DNA from: Caldifarciminota bacterium UBA1063
GTDB lineage: Bacteria; Hydrothermota; Hydrothermia; UBA1063
Assembly: GCA_002316275.1 (NCBI GenBank)
Contig: DCDE01000033.1
Location: 1 to 47,606, forward strand
Length of the DNA stretch: 47,606 bases
Direction of reading: 5' to 3'
The translations under genes were made by a program, and so were the position numbers. Position 1 is the first letter of the stretch. The number at the start of each line of letters is the position of its first letter. Below, piece after piece: positions 40,788 through 47,606 of the stretch. The notes under the pieces were generated by a model, which ran no database searches, had not been told where the DNA came from, and saw nothing but the letters and a program-made list of their open reading frames with translations.

Positions 40788-43700
40788 ATGATAAAATTCT
40801 CGGTGAAGCACCCCGTTACAATGCTAATGTTTATCGGAATTCTTGTCGTCCTTGGTGTCGTTTCTGTTTCGAGAATGGGTCTGGATCTTCTTCCAGAAAT
40901 GACTTTTCCTGCGGTTACAGTTGTAACTCAGTATCCAAATGTTGCTCCGGAGGATGTCGAAGCTTTACTTACGAAACCTCTCGAAAGTGTGGTTTCAACA
41001 GTGTCTGGAATAAAGGATCTTACTTCAATTTCCGTAGAAGGATCCTCTATGATTATTGCTGAGTTTGAATGGGGTACGAATCTGGATTTCGCCGCACAGG
41101 ATATCAGGGATAAAATTGCGCTAATTGAAAGGCGTTTACCAGCTGATGTTGAGAAGCCTATTGTTTTTAAGTTCGATGTCTCTTCCTTGCCTGTTGGGTC
41201 TTATATTGTCACATCTGGAAAATACAACCTTACGCAACTTAAGAAGCTTATTGAAGATGAAATTAAGCCCTATATCGAGAGGGTCGACGGTGTTGCAAGT
41301 GCTAACGTGAGTGGAGGAAACGCATATGAGTATTGGGTAGAGATTGATCTTCCAAAGATGATTTCGGCTGGTATTAATTTTTCTCAAATTTACCAGATGC
41401 TGCAACTCAATAATTATAACTTTCCTTCTGGAAAAGCTGATGTGAGACAGAAGAGCCTTCTCATTAGGACGATAGGTGAATATGAGGGTGTTGGAGATTT
41501 AGAAAATCAGGTAGTAGGCTTTAGAAAGAATGGGCTTCCAGTTTTTCTGCGTGAAGTTGGGCATGTTTATATTACAGAATCAGAGAGAACTGGTTTTGCA
41601 AAGCATTTTAATGAAGAAGTTATCATGCTCTCGGTTAATAAGAGATCCGGTGCTAACACAGTTCAAGTTGTGGATAGAGTTGACAAATCTATCGAGGAAA
41701 TTGCCCAAAAATATAGTGATATTAATATCATAAAAGGCTTTGATCAGGCTAAGTTTATTCGAAGGTCTGCTTCAGAGACAATAAATAGCGCTATTTTAGG
41801 TGCATTACTGGCTGCTATAATTGTGTTTATTTTCCTTTTGGATTTAAGACCCACTCTTGTGATTGGGTTGGGAATTCCACTTTCCGTTATTATGTCTTTT
41901 ACTATTCTTTATTTCCTTGGTTACACGTTGAATATGATGACCCTTGCAGGAATTGCTCTTGGAGTTGGCATGCTTGTAGATGCATCTGTGGTTGTGGTGG
42001 AGAACATCTTTCGACGTGAAGAGTCTGGTGAAAGTAGAATTGATGCTGCAATTAATGGAACTGAGGAAGTATGGATTGCCATTTCTGCCTCAACTTTTAC
42101 GAATATCGTTGTGTTCTTGCCCCTCATCTATATAGGTGGACTTGTCGGTCAGTTTACACAACCTGTTGCAGTTACAGTGACTGTGACCCTTCTTGCTTCT
42201 CTTCTTGTCGCCGTTACAGTTATTCCCGTTTTCATCTCAAGTTACATTACCCAGTCGGTTGCTCTCAAAGAGATGCGAAAAAAGTATTGGTTTACGGGTA
42301 TAAGAGATTTCTATGAAAGGATACTTCGGAAGTGGATATTACCTAAGAGAGGATTAGTCATCGGTATAGCCATTTTTCTATTTATTGCAAGTATCCCTTT
42401 AATTAAGGTCATAAATACTGAGTTTATTCCACCAATGGATGCTAGCAATGCCGTAATTCAGGTAGAACTTCCAATGGGTACAAACTTAAAGGAGACTGAG
42501 CATTACGTAAATCAAATTATTGATATAGCGTCTCCCTATCCAGAAGTAGAAAGAGTTATGGCCCAGGGCGGATCGGCAGGTGGTGCGGTAGGGGGCGAGA
42601 GTTACATTGCTACAGTTACTATTAACTTAGTGGATGCAAATAAACGAGAAAGGAGTGCGGATGAGATCGTAAATGACATCTTAAGCAAAGTGCCGAAATA
42701 TGAGGGTGGTGTGGTGAAGTCGATGGATTTGGTGAATGTCGCGGTTTTAGGTGGTGCAGGTAAACCTGTCGAAATATCGATATTTGGTAATGACCTTCAA
42801 GAGCTTAATTTGGTTGCTAATATGGTTGAGCAGGAACTTTTGAAAATTAGAGGGATTACGAATACAGAGATTTCTCTAAAGAAGGCAAAACCCGAGCTTA
42901 GAGTACACATAAACCGCGCAAAGGCTGCATACTATGGCTTTACACCGGTTCAAATTCAGAGGGAATTACAGATGGCTTTTCAGGGTGTAACGGCATCCAA
43001 CTTGCGGCTTAGTGGCGATGAATATAACTTGATTCTTAAAGCCGATACAACGTACTTAAAACAGGATATTGAAAAGTTGCAGTACTTCCCTTTACTTACC
43101 GTTGCAGGTACTATCGTTCCACTTAAAGAGGTTGCAGATCTTGTTTATGATTACGGTTTGGTCCGAATTAACAGGGAAAACCAGTCTCGAGTAGTTAAGG
43201 TATTGGCAGATATTGAAGGGCGAACGACGAACGAAGTATTTTCCGATATCAGATCGATGTTATCGAATCTTTCGCTTCCTGAAGGATTTTCTATGCAGCT
43301 TGAAGGTGAATTTGAGCAGATTCAAGATATGATGAAGAACCTTGGGATCTCTATAATCGCTGCAATATTGCTTATTTATATGGTCCTTGCAGCTCAGTTT
43401 GAATCTTTTAAGGACCCATTCGTTGTATTGTTTAGTATCCCTTTGTCGTTTATTGGTGTGATTCTTGCACTTCTTGTGACGGGCACTTCTATTTCTATAC
43501 CTTCCCTTCTCGGAGTGTTAATTCTTGTTGGTGTTACTGTAAACCAAGCAATTGTGATGGTAACTTTCTATAAAGAGCTGAGGGTACAAGGAATGGAGCC
43601 TTTTGAAGCCATTGTTAGAGGCTCTGTTATCCGTATTAGGGCTATATTTATAACCAACCTGACAACAATTCTTGGCTTGATTCCAATGGCTTTGTCGGGC

Positions 43701-43832
43701 CATACAGAGGGCGGAGCGATAAGAGCACCTCTTGCAATTAGCATAATCGGTGGTCTGATTGCTTCGACATTTCTATCTCTGCTTGTTATTCCCGTAATTT
43801 ATAGTTACTTTGAGAAGATTAGAGTGAAATAG
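40788..43832 (+). CDS. RND-family efflux permease (HAE1-like)
   Basis: 1014 residues, the normal size. The inner-membrane proton-driven pump has 12 predicted helices, one at the N-terminus (MLMFIGILVVLGVVSV), five after the first large periplasmic loop, and a second set ending near residue 1010. Signatures include GLDLLPEMTFPAVTVVTQYP and GIALGVGMLVDASVVVVENIFRREE. The proton-relay pair DD of AcrB is here a single Asp398 followed by Ala. Exported substrates cannot be told from sequence. It ends 20 bases before a strong terminator. Confidence 0.94.
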   Translation: MIKFSVKHPVTMLMFIGILVVLGVVSVSRMGLDLLPEMTFPAVTVVTQYPNVAPEDVEALLTKPLESVVSTVSGIKDLTSISVEGSSMIIAEFEWGTNLDFAAQDIRDKIALIERRLPADVEKPIVFKFDVSSLPVGSYIVTSGKYNLTQLKKLIEDEIKPYIERVDGVASANVSGGNAYEYWVEIDLPKMISAGINFSQIYQMLQLNNYNFPSGKADVRQKSLLIRTIGEYEGVGDLENQVVGFRKNGLPVFLREVGHVYITESERTGFAKHFNEEVIMLSVNKRSGANTVQVVDRVDKSIEEIAQKYSDINIIKGFDQAKFIRRSASETINSAILGALLAAIIVFIFLLDLRPTLVIGLGIPLSVIMSFTILYFLGYTLNMMTLAGIALGVGMLVDASVVVVENIFRREESGESRIDAAINGTEEVWIAISASTFTNIVVFLPLIYIGGLVGQFTQPVAVTVTVTLLASLLVAVTVIPVFISSYITQSVALKEMRKKYWFTGIRDFYERILRKWILPKRGLVIGIAIFLFIASIPLIKVINTEFIPPMDASNAVIQVELPMGTNLKETEHYVNQIIDIASPYPEVERVMAQGGSAGGAVGGESYIATVTINLVDANKRERSADEIVNDILSKVPKYEGGVVKSMDLVNVAVLGGAGKPVEISIFGNDLQELNLVANMVEQELLKIRGITNTEISLKKAKPELRVHINRAKAAYYGFTPVQIQRELQMAFQGVTASNLRLSGDEYNLILKADTTYLKQDIEKLQYFPLLTVAGTIVPLKEVADLVYDYGLVRINRENQSRVVKVLADIEGRTTNEVFSDIRSMLSNLSLPEGFSMQLEGEFEQIQDMMKNLGISIIAAILLIYMVLAAQFESFKDPFVVLFSIPLSFIGVILALLVTGTSISIPSLLGVLILVGVTVNQAIVMVTFYKELRVQGMEPFEAIVRGSVIRIRAIFITNLTTILGLIPMALSGHTEGGAIRAPLAISIIGGLIASTFLSLLVIPVIYSYFEKIRVK

Positions 43833-43852
43833 AAGAAAAGAACTAATTTACT

Positions 43853-43890
43853 AATAAAAAATGGGCCCCGGAAGGGGCCCATTTTTTATT
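43853..43890. terminator. bidirectional terminator between RND operon and tmRNA
   Basis: A perfect 17-base inverted repeat (43853-43869 with 43874-43890), GC core GGGCCCC/GGGGCCC, loop GGAA, with T tracts on both strands. It ends the plus-strand pump operon and the minus-strand tmRNA, whose mature 3' end is 10 bases away. Confidence 0.93.
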
Positions 43891-43899
43891 ATAGGACTT

Positions 43900-44258
43900 T
43901 GGAGGTGGCGGGAATCGAACCCGCGTCCAGGGGCCTTGAACCACAGAGTACTACATGCTTAGCCTGTCTTCTTCGCTTGTAGCGTATTTCCCATTTCTAA
44001 CACCGACAGGCAGGTGTTTCGAGGGTAGTCCCAGTAATTCTCGGCTTTAGAACCGGGGACACATTCTAAATCCCAGCTCCTGTATATGACGCCCTCTTTC
44101 CAGGCAGGAGCACCCTGAAAAGGAGCGTGCTGCTCAATTAGGCAGCGTATGCGTAACTGTAGTTGGCAGTTATCTGTTGCGGTATTTTTAACGAGGCTAC
44201 CGCACCCCGGCATGCGCTCCATGATTCAACATGGCTCTGTCGAATCCTGTACACCCCC
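43900..44258 (-). ncRNA. ssrA: transfer-messenger RNA (tmRNA)
   Basis: About 359 bases. The 5' end GGGGGTG pairs with 3' CACCTCC to form the tRNA-like acceptor stem. GATTCGAC after the 5' stem and the T-arm GGGTTCGATTCCC are characteristic. Pseudoknot 1 (GCGGTAG...CTACCGC-type pairing around CCTCGTTAAAAATACCGC) leads into the tag reading frame at 44138-44167, which encodes ANYSYAYAA followed by TAA. tmRNA rescues stalled ribosomes and tags the product for proteolysis. CCA is not encoded. The resume codon (GCC) was set by alignment to the E. coli layout. Confidence 0.95.
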
Positions 44259-44275
44259 TTTCAAAGAACATATAT

Positions 44276-44304
44276 ATTATAACAACACTGAAGCGAAATG
44301 TAAA
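44276..44304 (-). promoter_or_regulatory. tmRNA promoter
   Basis: Minus strand TTTACA (44299-44304), 17-base spacer, TATAAT (44276-44281). It lies about 18 bases before the mature 5' end, leaving a short leader for RNase P to remove. Confidence 0.7.
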
Positions 44305-44423
44305 GAGAAGTAGTACTCATTATAAGTGCTAAAGATACTCCATAATGCATCTCTTTTATGTGGAGAAGTGCAAATAGTTAGATGTTTCGTCTATTTAATA
44401 CAAGTATTTTTTCTCTTACACCT

Positions 44424-44452
44424 TTGATTCTTTTCAGGTTAAGATATACAAT
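44424..44452 (+). promoter_or_regulatory. mscL promoter
   Basis: TTGATT (44424-44429), 17-base spacer, TACAAT (44447-44452), followed by AAGGAGG at 44467-44473 and the ATG at 44479. Confidence 0.68.
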
Positions 44453-44478
44453 TTGTAAAGTTTACCAAGGAGGTTTAT

Positions 44479-44862
44479 ATGTTAAAAGGATTCAGAAATT
44501 TTATTATGCGTGGAAATGTTGTAGATTTAGCTGTTGCGGTGATCATCGGTGGTGCCTTTGGTCAGATTGTTAATTCACTGGTAGCAGATGTTTTAACTCC
44601 ATTCATTGGAGCCCTGGGTGGCAGACCTGACTTCTCATCAATATCTATCGGGCCAATTATGATTGGTAAGTTTATCAACGCAATTGTGAACTTCTTAGTC
44701 GTGGCGGCTGCTATCTATTTTGCAATAGTGTTACCAATGCAAAAGATTCAAGAGGTCACTAAAAAGAAAGAGGAGTCAACGCCTCCCTCACCTCCTGCGC
44801 CTTCAGAAGAAGTAAAGCTTTTGAGGGAAATCCTTGAAGTGCTAAAAACACCTCGAGCATAG
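44479..44862 (+). CDS. mscL: large-conductance mechanosensitive channel
   Basis: 127 residues. The pentameric inner-membrane channel opens under high membrane tension to release solutes during osmotic downshock. The N-terminal helix (MLKGFRNFIMRGNVVDLAVAVIIGGAFG, in parts: FRNFIMRGNVVDLAVAVIIG) and TM1 pore segment are typical, then a short periplasmic loop, TM2 (FINAIVNFLVVAAAIYFAIV) and the charged C-terminal helix (EEVKLLREILEVL). A Pro-rich linker (TPPSPPAPSEE) precedes that helix. It is monocistronic, with its own promoter and AGGAGG. Confidence 0.95.
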   Translation: MLKGFRNFIMRGNVVDLAVAVIIGGAFGQIVNSLVADVLTPFIGALGGRPDFSSISIGPIMIGKFINAIVNFLVVAAAIYFAIVLPMQKIQEVTKKKEESTPPSPPAPSEEVKLLREILEVLKTPRA

Positions 44863-45122
44863 AACATTGCTCAAATAGATAAAAGATTGATCGAACTTCG
44901 TTTTTCTGTCAAATATCCAAAGGTATGAAGTGTTATAGAAATTGTAATAACATCATTCCAAGGAATTGGTAGTGGTTTGATGAGAACGGCTTGTGTTCAT
45001 AAGGTGTGAGAAAGTGCTAATGTATATACTGTAGCTATAATAAATATATATCGTTGAAGAGTAACACAAACTATCCTTTACCCCCTGCGATTTAAGAGTT
45101 CTTTCGAGAAAGTAAATTCCCC

Positions 45123-47351
45123 TTATTTAACAATTAAAACCTTTCCGCGATAATTTATGTCTCTACTTAGGATTACGAAGTATATTCCAGGTTCAAGGCC
45201 ATTAATGTTGTAACTGCCAGTACTTCTTATCTCCGTGTTTCTGACTCTCCTCCCAAGGGCGTCGTAAATATCCACCTTGACAGAATTCTTTATATTGGTT
45301 ATCTCAAGGGATATTCCTTTCGAAATAGTATTTAATTTGAATTTAGCTGCGGACTCATCGGGTATATTTAAAATTGGTCCATTGAATACGGTGAAATTAT
45401 CTATGGCAATGTTTGAAGTGCCTGCATCACTGTATCCTGTAATTTTAATCTGGAGATAAGACACTTCTTTTTCGGAAGGTGAGTATATTGGTCCACCTGT
45501 AATGTCAGTCCACCCGGAAGAAGTTGTAAACGTTGCGTAATGAATCCATGTTTCAGCTTCCGAAAATCTGTAAGAGATGTTCATAGAATCATTCCCATCG
45601 CTGTTGTAGTAATTGAATCTGAAATTTAAGTAAGGATTTGGATTTTGATTTACGAACTTCACAAGGGGTGATATAAGCTCCGATGTAGAGCCTGACGCTT
45701 CTGATGATTTAAAGAAGTATATGTTTCCTGTTCCATTATCGGGCACATTAGCTTCTTGATAATTTCCACCTTGCCATAGAGTTCCAGAGACACTCCAGCC
45801 TGGTGGGGTGAGAACCTCTTCAAATTCCTCGCTAAGGATCTCGTTTTCTCTCAGAGGTAACTGTCTTACAAAGAAATCGTCAAGAAGTAGATAATACTTG
45901 TCAACGCTAGCGTTTCTAAAGCCTATGTATACATTCTGTCCTCGATATTTATCGAGTGAGAAGGTGTACCTTGTCCAGTTTGCGGGAAGCGATGGAACAT
46001 CGAGCAATTTTTGAATCGTATCAGCAGGATTTTGCAACGACATTAAGTATACTATTAGGTGTTCTGGCCAGTCTCCACTTAGGGACCTTGCCCAAAACCC
46101 AAAGGAGTTGTTGCATGTGTCATAGGTTGTTATGGGGGGTGAGACGAGCCAGTCATTATTGCCCTCGGCGTTATAATATGAGCCCGTGAAGTACCAACCT
46201 GAATGGGATTCCTTCAGCCCTACGTACCATGCCCAGGTATTTCCATCACGGTCAAGATCGTAAGTGATCCATCCTGTGGGTGGAAATGAGTTCATTGCTT
46301 CAAAATCCAAAGCGAAGTCTTCACAGGTATATTTTGGGAAAAAGTAGAAGTTGTACTGAGGGAATGTATCGTTTGAAACTACTGCATCACCTGTAAGATT
46401 TGTATATCCACCTGCCCTGAAAAGCTCTTCCCTTGAGGGTGTAAATTCAAAGGCAATGGGTGTATAAGACTTCCTATTAATGGATAGATTCTGGTAATAG
46501 TCTTCACTTCCGAGGTAAACTGTCACTGGGACATCACTCTCATTGTAATTTCCGAAGTTGGAGGCGTAGTAATTCAAATTCTCTTGCTGAGATATAATAT
46601 ATGGATGGGAAGGGAAGTTAATTTCCCATAAACCAACATCATGGACTTGCGTAAAGTGGCCTATAGCGCGGATACAGATATCTGCATTTGTCAAATAATA
46701 CCAGGAATTGTCCCGAATTACTCCACTCATAAAGTCGGGCTGGGAGGTATTTACGCACGGCAAGCTGTGGTTAGAAGGGCTCGTCGGTATGTACAAAACC
46801 ACTGTAAAGGTGTCATAAAGTGCAATTGATGGTACCGGAATTTCAAACCAAAGAATTCTGTTATTATTATCACTCATCTGATATGTGGTTTTATATACAG
46901 CTGAGTAGTACTTATCGTATACAGTTAGGGTGCATACGCTTGCTTGTGGCCTATGAACGGCAAAGGTCACACCTGTGAGGACAAAGGTGGATTCAGCAGG
47001 GTCATATGCTGGTCTAATTTTCTTTATGTCAAATTCTACCCAAAAGTATTTATCGTCAGTCGGCCAATATCTCTGGGCGCCGTTTTCGTACGTTAGGGTA
47101 TCCCTGTCTGCCTTTTCCTTTGTAATTACTGCATCTTCTTCGTAAATTGGAATGGAGTTTCCTACAGTAAGTGGTTTCATTGACTTCTGGGAGTTTCTGG
47201 CTGGAATGCTTGAGGAGACAGCCTTAGAATTAATGGGATCCTTTGCAGAGATTTCTGCTTGTGTTAATAAGGTCCTTTCTTCACCCCTTTCGGGTGTTTG
47301 TACATTGAGAGCATATAAGCTACACACAAACAATAACATTGTAAACTTCAT
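45123..47351 (-). CDS. secreted protein with two cleaved-adhesin-type domains and type IX-like sorting domain
   Basis: 742 residues. A signal peptide occupies about 1-15 (MLLFVCSLYA). An unrecognised beta-rich region (about 90-340) precedes two cleaved-adhesin/choice-of-anchor J jelly-roll domains (about 345-497, with NDWLVSPPI and DDFFVRQ; and about 505-658, with STSELISPLV and AIDNFTVFN). Residues about 668-742 are a sorting domain (VKVDIYDALGRRV...LEPGIYFVILSR...KVLIVK), related to the one in the 987-residue protein. Such proteins are exported and attached to, or released from, the cell surface. Binding partner unknown. GGAGGTAAGGT precedes the ATG. Confidence 0.85.
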   Translation of the reverse strand: MKFTMLLFVCSLYALNVQTPERGEERTLLTQAEISAKDPINSKAVSSSIPARNSQKSMKPLTVGNSIPIYEEDAVITKEKADRDTLTYENGAQRYWPTDDKYFWVEFDIKKIRPAYDPAESTFVLTGVTFAVHRPQASVCTLTVYDKYYSAVYKTTYQMSDNNNRILWFEIPVPSIALYDTFTVVLYIPTSPSNHSLPCVNTSQPDFMSGVIRDNSWYYLTNADICIRAIGHFTQVHDVGLWEINFPSHPYIISQQENLNYYASNFGNYNESDVPVTVYLGSEDYYQNLSINRKSYTPIAFEFTPSREELFRAGGYTNLTGDAVVSNDTFPQYNFYFFPKYTCEDFALDFEAMNSFPPTGWITYDLDRDGNTWAWYVGLKESHSGWYFTGSYYNAEGNNDWLVSPPITTYDTCNNSFGFWARSLSGDWPEHLIVYLMSLQNPADTIQKLLDVPSLPANWTRYTFSLDKYRGQNVYIGFRNASVDKYYLLLDDFFVRQLPLRENEILSEEFEEVLTPPGWSVSGTLWQGGNYQEANVPDNGTGNIYFFKSSEASGSTSELISPLVKFVNQNPNPYLNFRFNYYNSDGNDSMNISYRFSEAETWIHYATFTTSSGWTDITGGPIYSPSEKEVSYLQIKITGYSDAGTSNIAIDNFTVFNGPILNIPDESAAKFKLNTISKGISLEITNIKNSVKVDIYDALGRRVRNTEIRSTGSYNINGLEPGIYFVILSRDINYRGKVLIVK

Positions 47352-47383
47352 ACCTTACCTCCATATTCTTTTTTCGCCTGCAA

Positions 47384-47411
47384 AGTATAAGCCGGTGATT
47401 TTGTATTGCAA
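47384..47411 (-). promoter_or_regulatory. promoter of the 742-aa secreted protein
   Basis: Minus strand TTGCAA (47406-47411), 16-base spacer, TATACT (47384-47389), giving a leader of about 25 bases with GGAGGT. I see nothing else in the last 195 bases of the window. Confidence 0.6.
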
Positions 47412-47606
47412 AACAGAAACTATAAGGGTCAATGCCCATGAATGGAAATTGTACAGCGTTGTTTAAGAAATAGTTATGGATTAGAGCTCGTAAATGGAAC
47501 ACGTGCGTTAGGAGACAGAATAGTTACGGATGAAAAACTGTAGGAGCTAATCCAATAAGTTTGATAAGTGAATTTTTTAAAATTATAAAAATTTGGGCGG
47601 GCCTTC

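Noticed and set aside
43959..44222. 87-codon open frame on the minus strand
   Set aside because: It lies wholly within the tmRNA gene.
44382..44573. 63-codon open frame overlapping mscL
   Set aside because: It covers the mscL promoter and runs out of frame into mscL; no ribosome binding site.

Overview
The window reads as a contiguous piece of a low-GC, Gram-negative-type bacterial chromosome. It is densely packed, with many 4-base ATGA overlaps, and has no phage, insertion sequence or CRISPR array that I can see. An outer membrane is indicated by a lipid A cluster (lpxD, an lpxC-fabZ fusion, lpxA), a TolC/adaptor/RND efflux set, an outer-membrane barrel candidate, and two large secreted proteins with type IX-like C-terminal sorting domains. 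The LpxC-FabZ fusion, the sorting domains, a tiny mS38/bS22-like protein and a 4-helix ferritin fit the wider FCB group (Bacteroidetes/Chlorobi relatives, or candidate lineages such as WOR-3 or Hydrothermae). This placement is inferred from gene content, not from a phylogenetic marker.

Layout. 1-3131: end of an unidentified gene, a bidirectional terminator and a 987-residue secreted multidomain protein. 3309-8150: ferritin, diverging from a TPR protein plus RNase H-like nuclease, then a surface-sugar group (rfbC, rfbD, nucleotide-sugar dehydratase). 8156-11963 (minus): one long transcription unit, HU - 29-aa ribosomal-type protein - phosphodiesterase - tRNA-Arg - class V aminotransferase - DegT-like protein - MntP-like exporter. 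12022-17227: gcvT diverging from a sigma-54-type activator, then DUF47/PhoU-like protein and a PiT phosphate transporter. 17264-25804: ftsK, a ferritin-like protein, and metG - TPR - SpoIID lipoprotein - GH15-like protein. 25751-30436 (minus): HAD phosphatase - lpxD - lpxC/fabZ - lpxA - Gfo/Idh oxidoreductase (a GnnA candidate). 30750-32341: plsY-gpsA, first steps of phospholipid synthesis. 32539-37863: small unknown protein, barrel protein, tilS-hpt-ftsH. 37946-43832: tetR followed by tolC-adaptor-RND. 43853-44258: shared terminator and tmRNA (minus). 44479-44862: mscL. 45123-47351 (minus): second sorting-domain secreted protein. The last 255 bases hold only its promoter as far as I can see.

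The most striking pattern is at promoters. Eight plus- or minus-strand operon heads (TPR, rfbC, sigma-54 activator, ftsK, metG, HAD, plsY, tetR) have a clear -35/-10 pair whose -10 hexamer ends only 6-7 bases before the ATG (6 or 9 for the activator, depending on which overlapping -10 is used), with no room for a Shine-Dalgarno site. These look like leaderless mRNAs. Other heads (ferritin, HU, gcvT, mscL, both secreted proteins and others) have the same kind of promoter plus a normal leader and AGGAGG-type site. I used this pattern to correct several starts (13206, 20272, 30436, 30750, 37946). Other points of interest are a DegT-family protein lacking the PLP lysine, an RND adaptor without the usual helical hairpin, a tRNA gene packed inside a protein operon, and a probable TetR operator lying within the first codons of its own leaderless gene.
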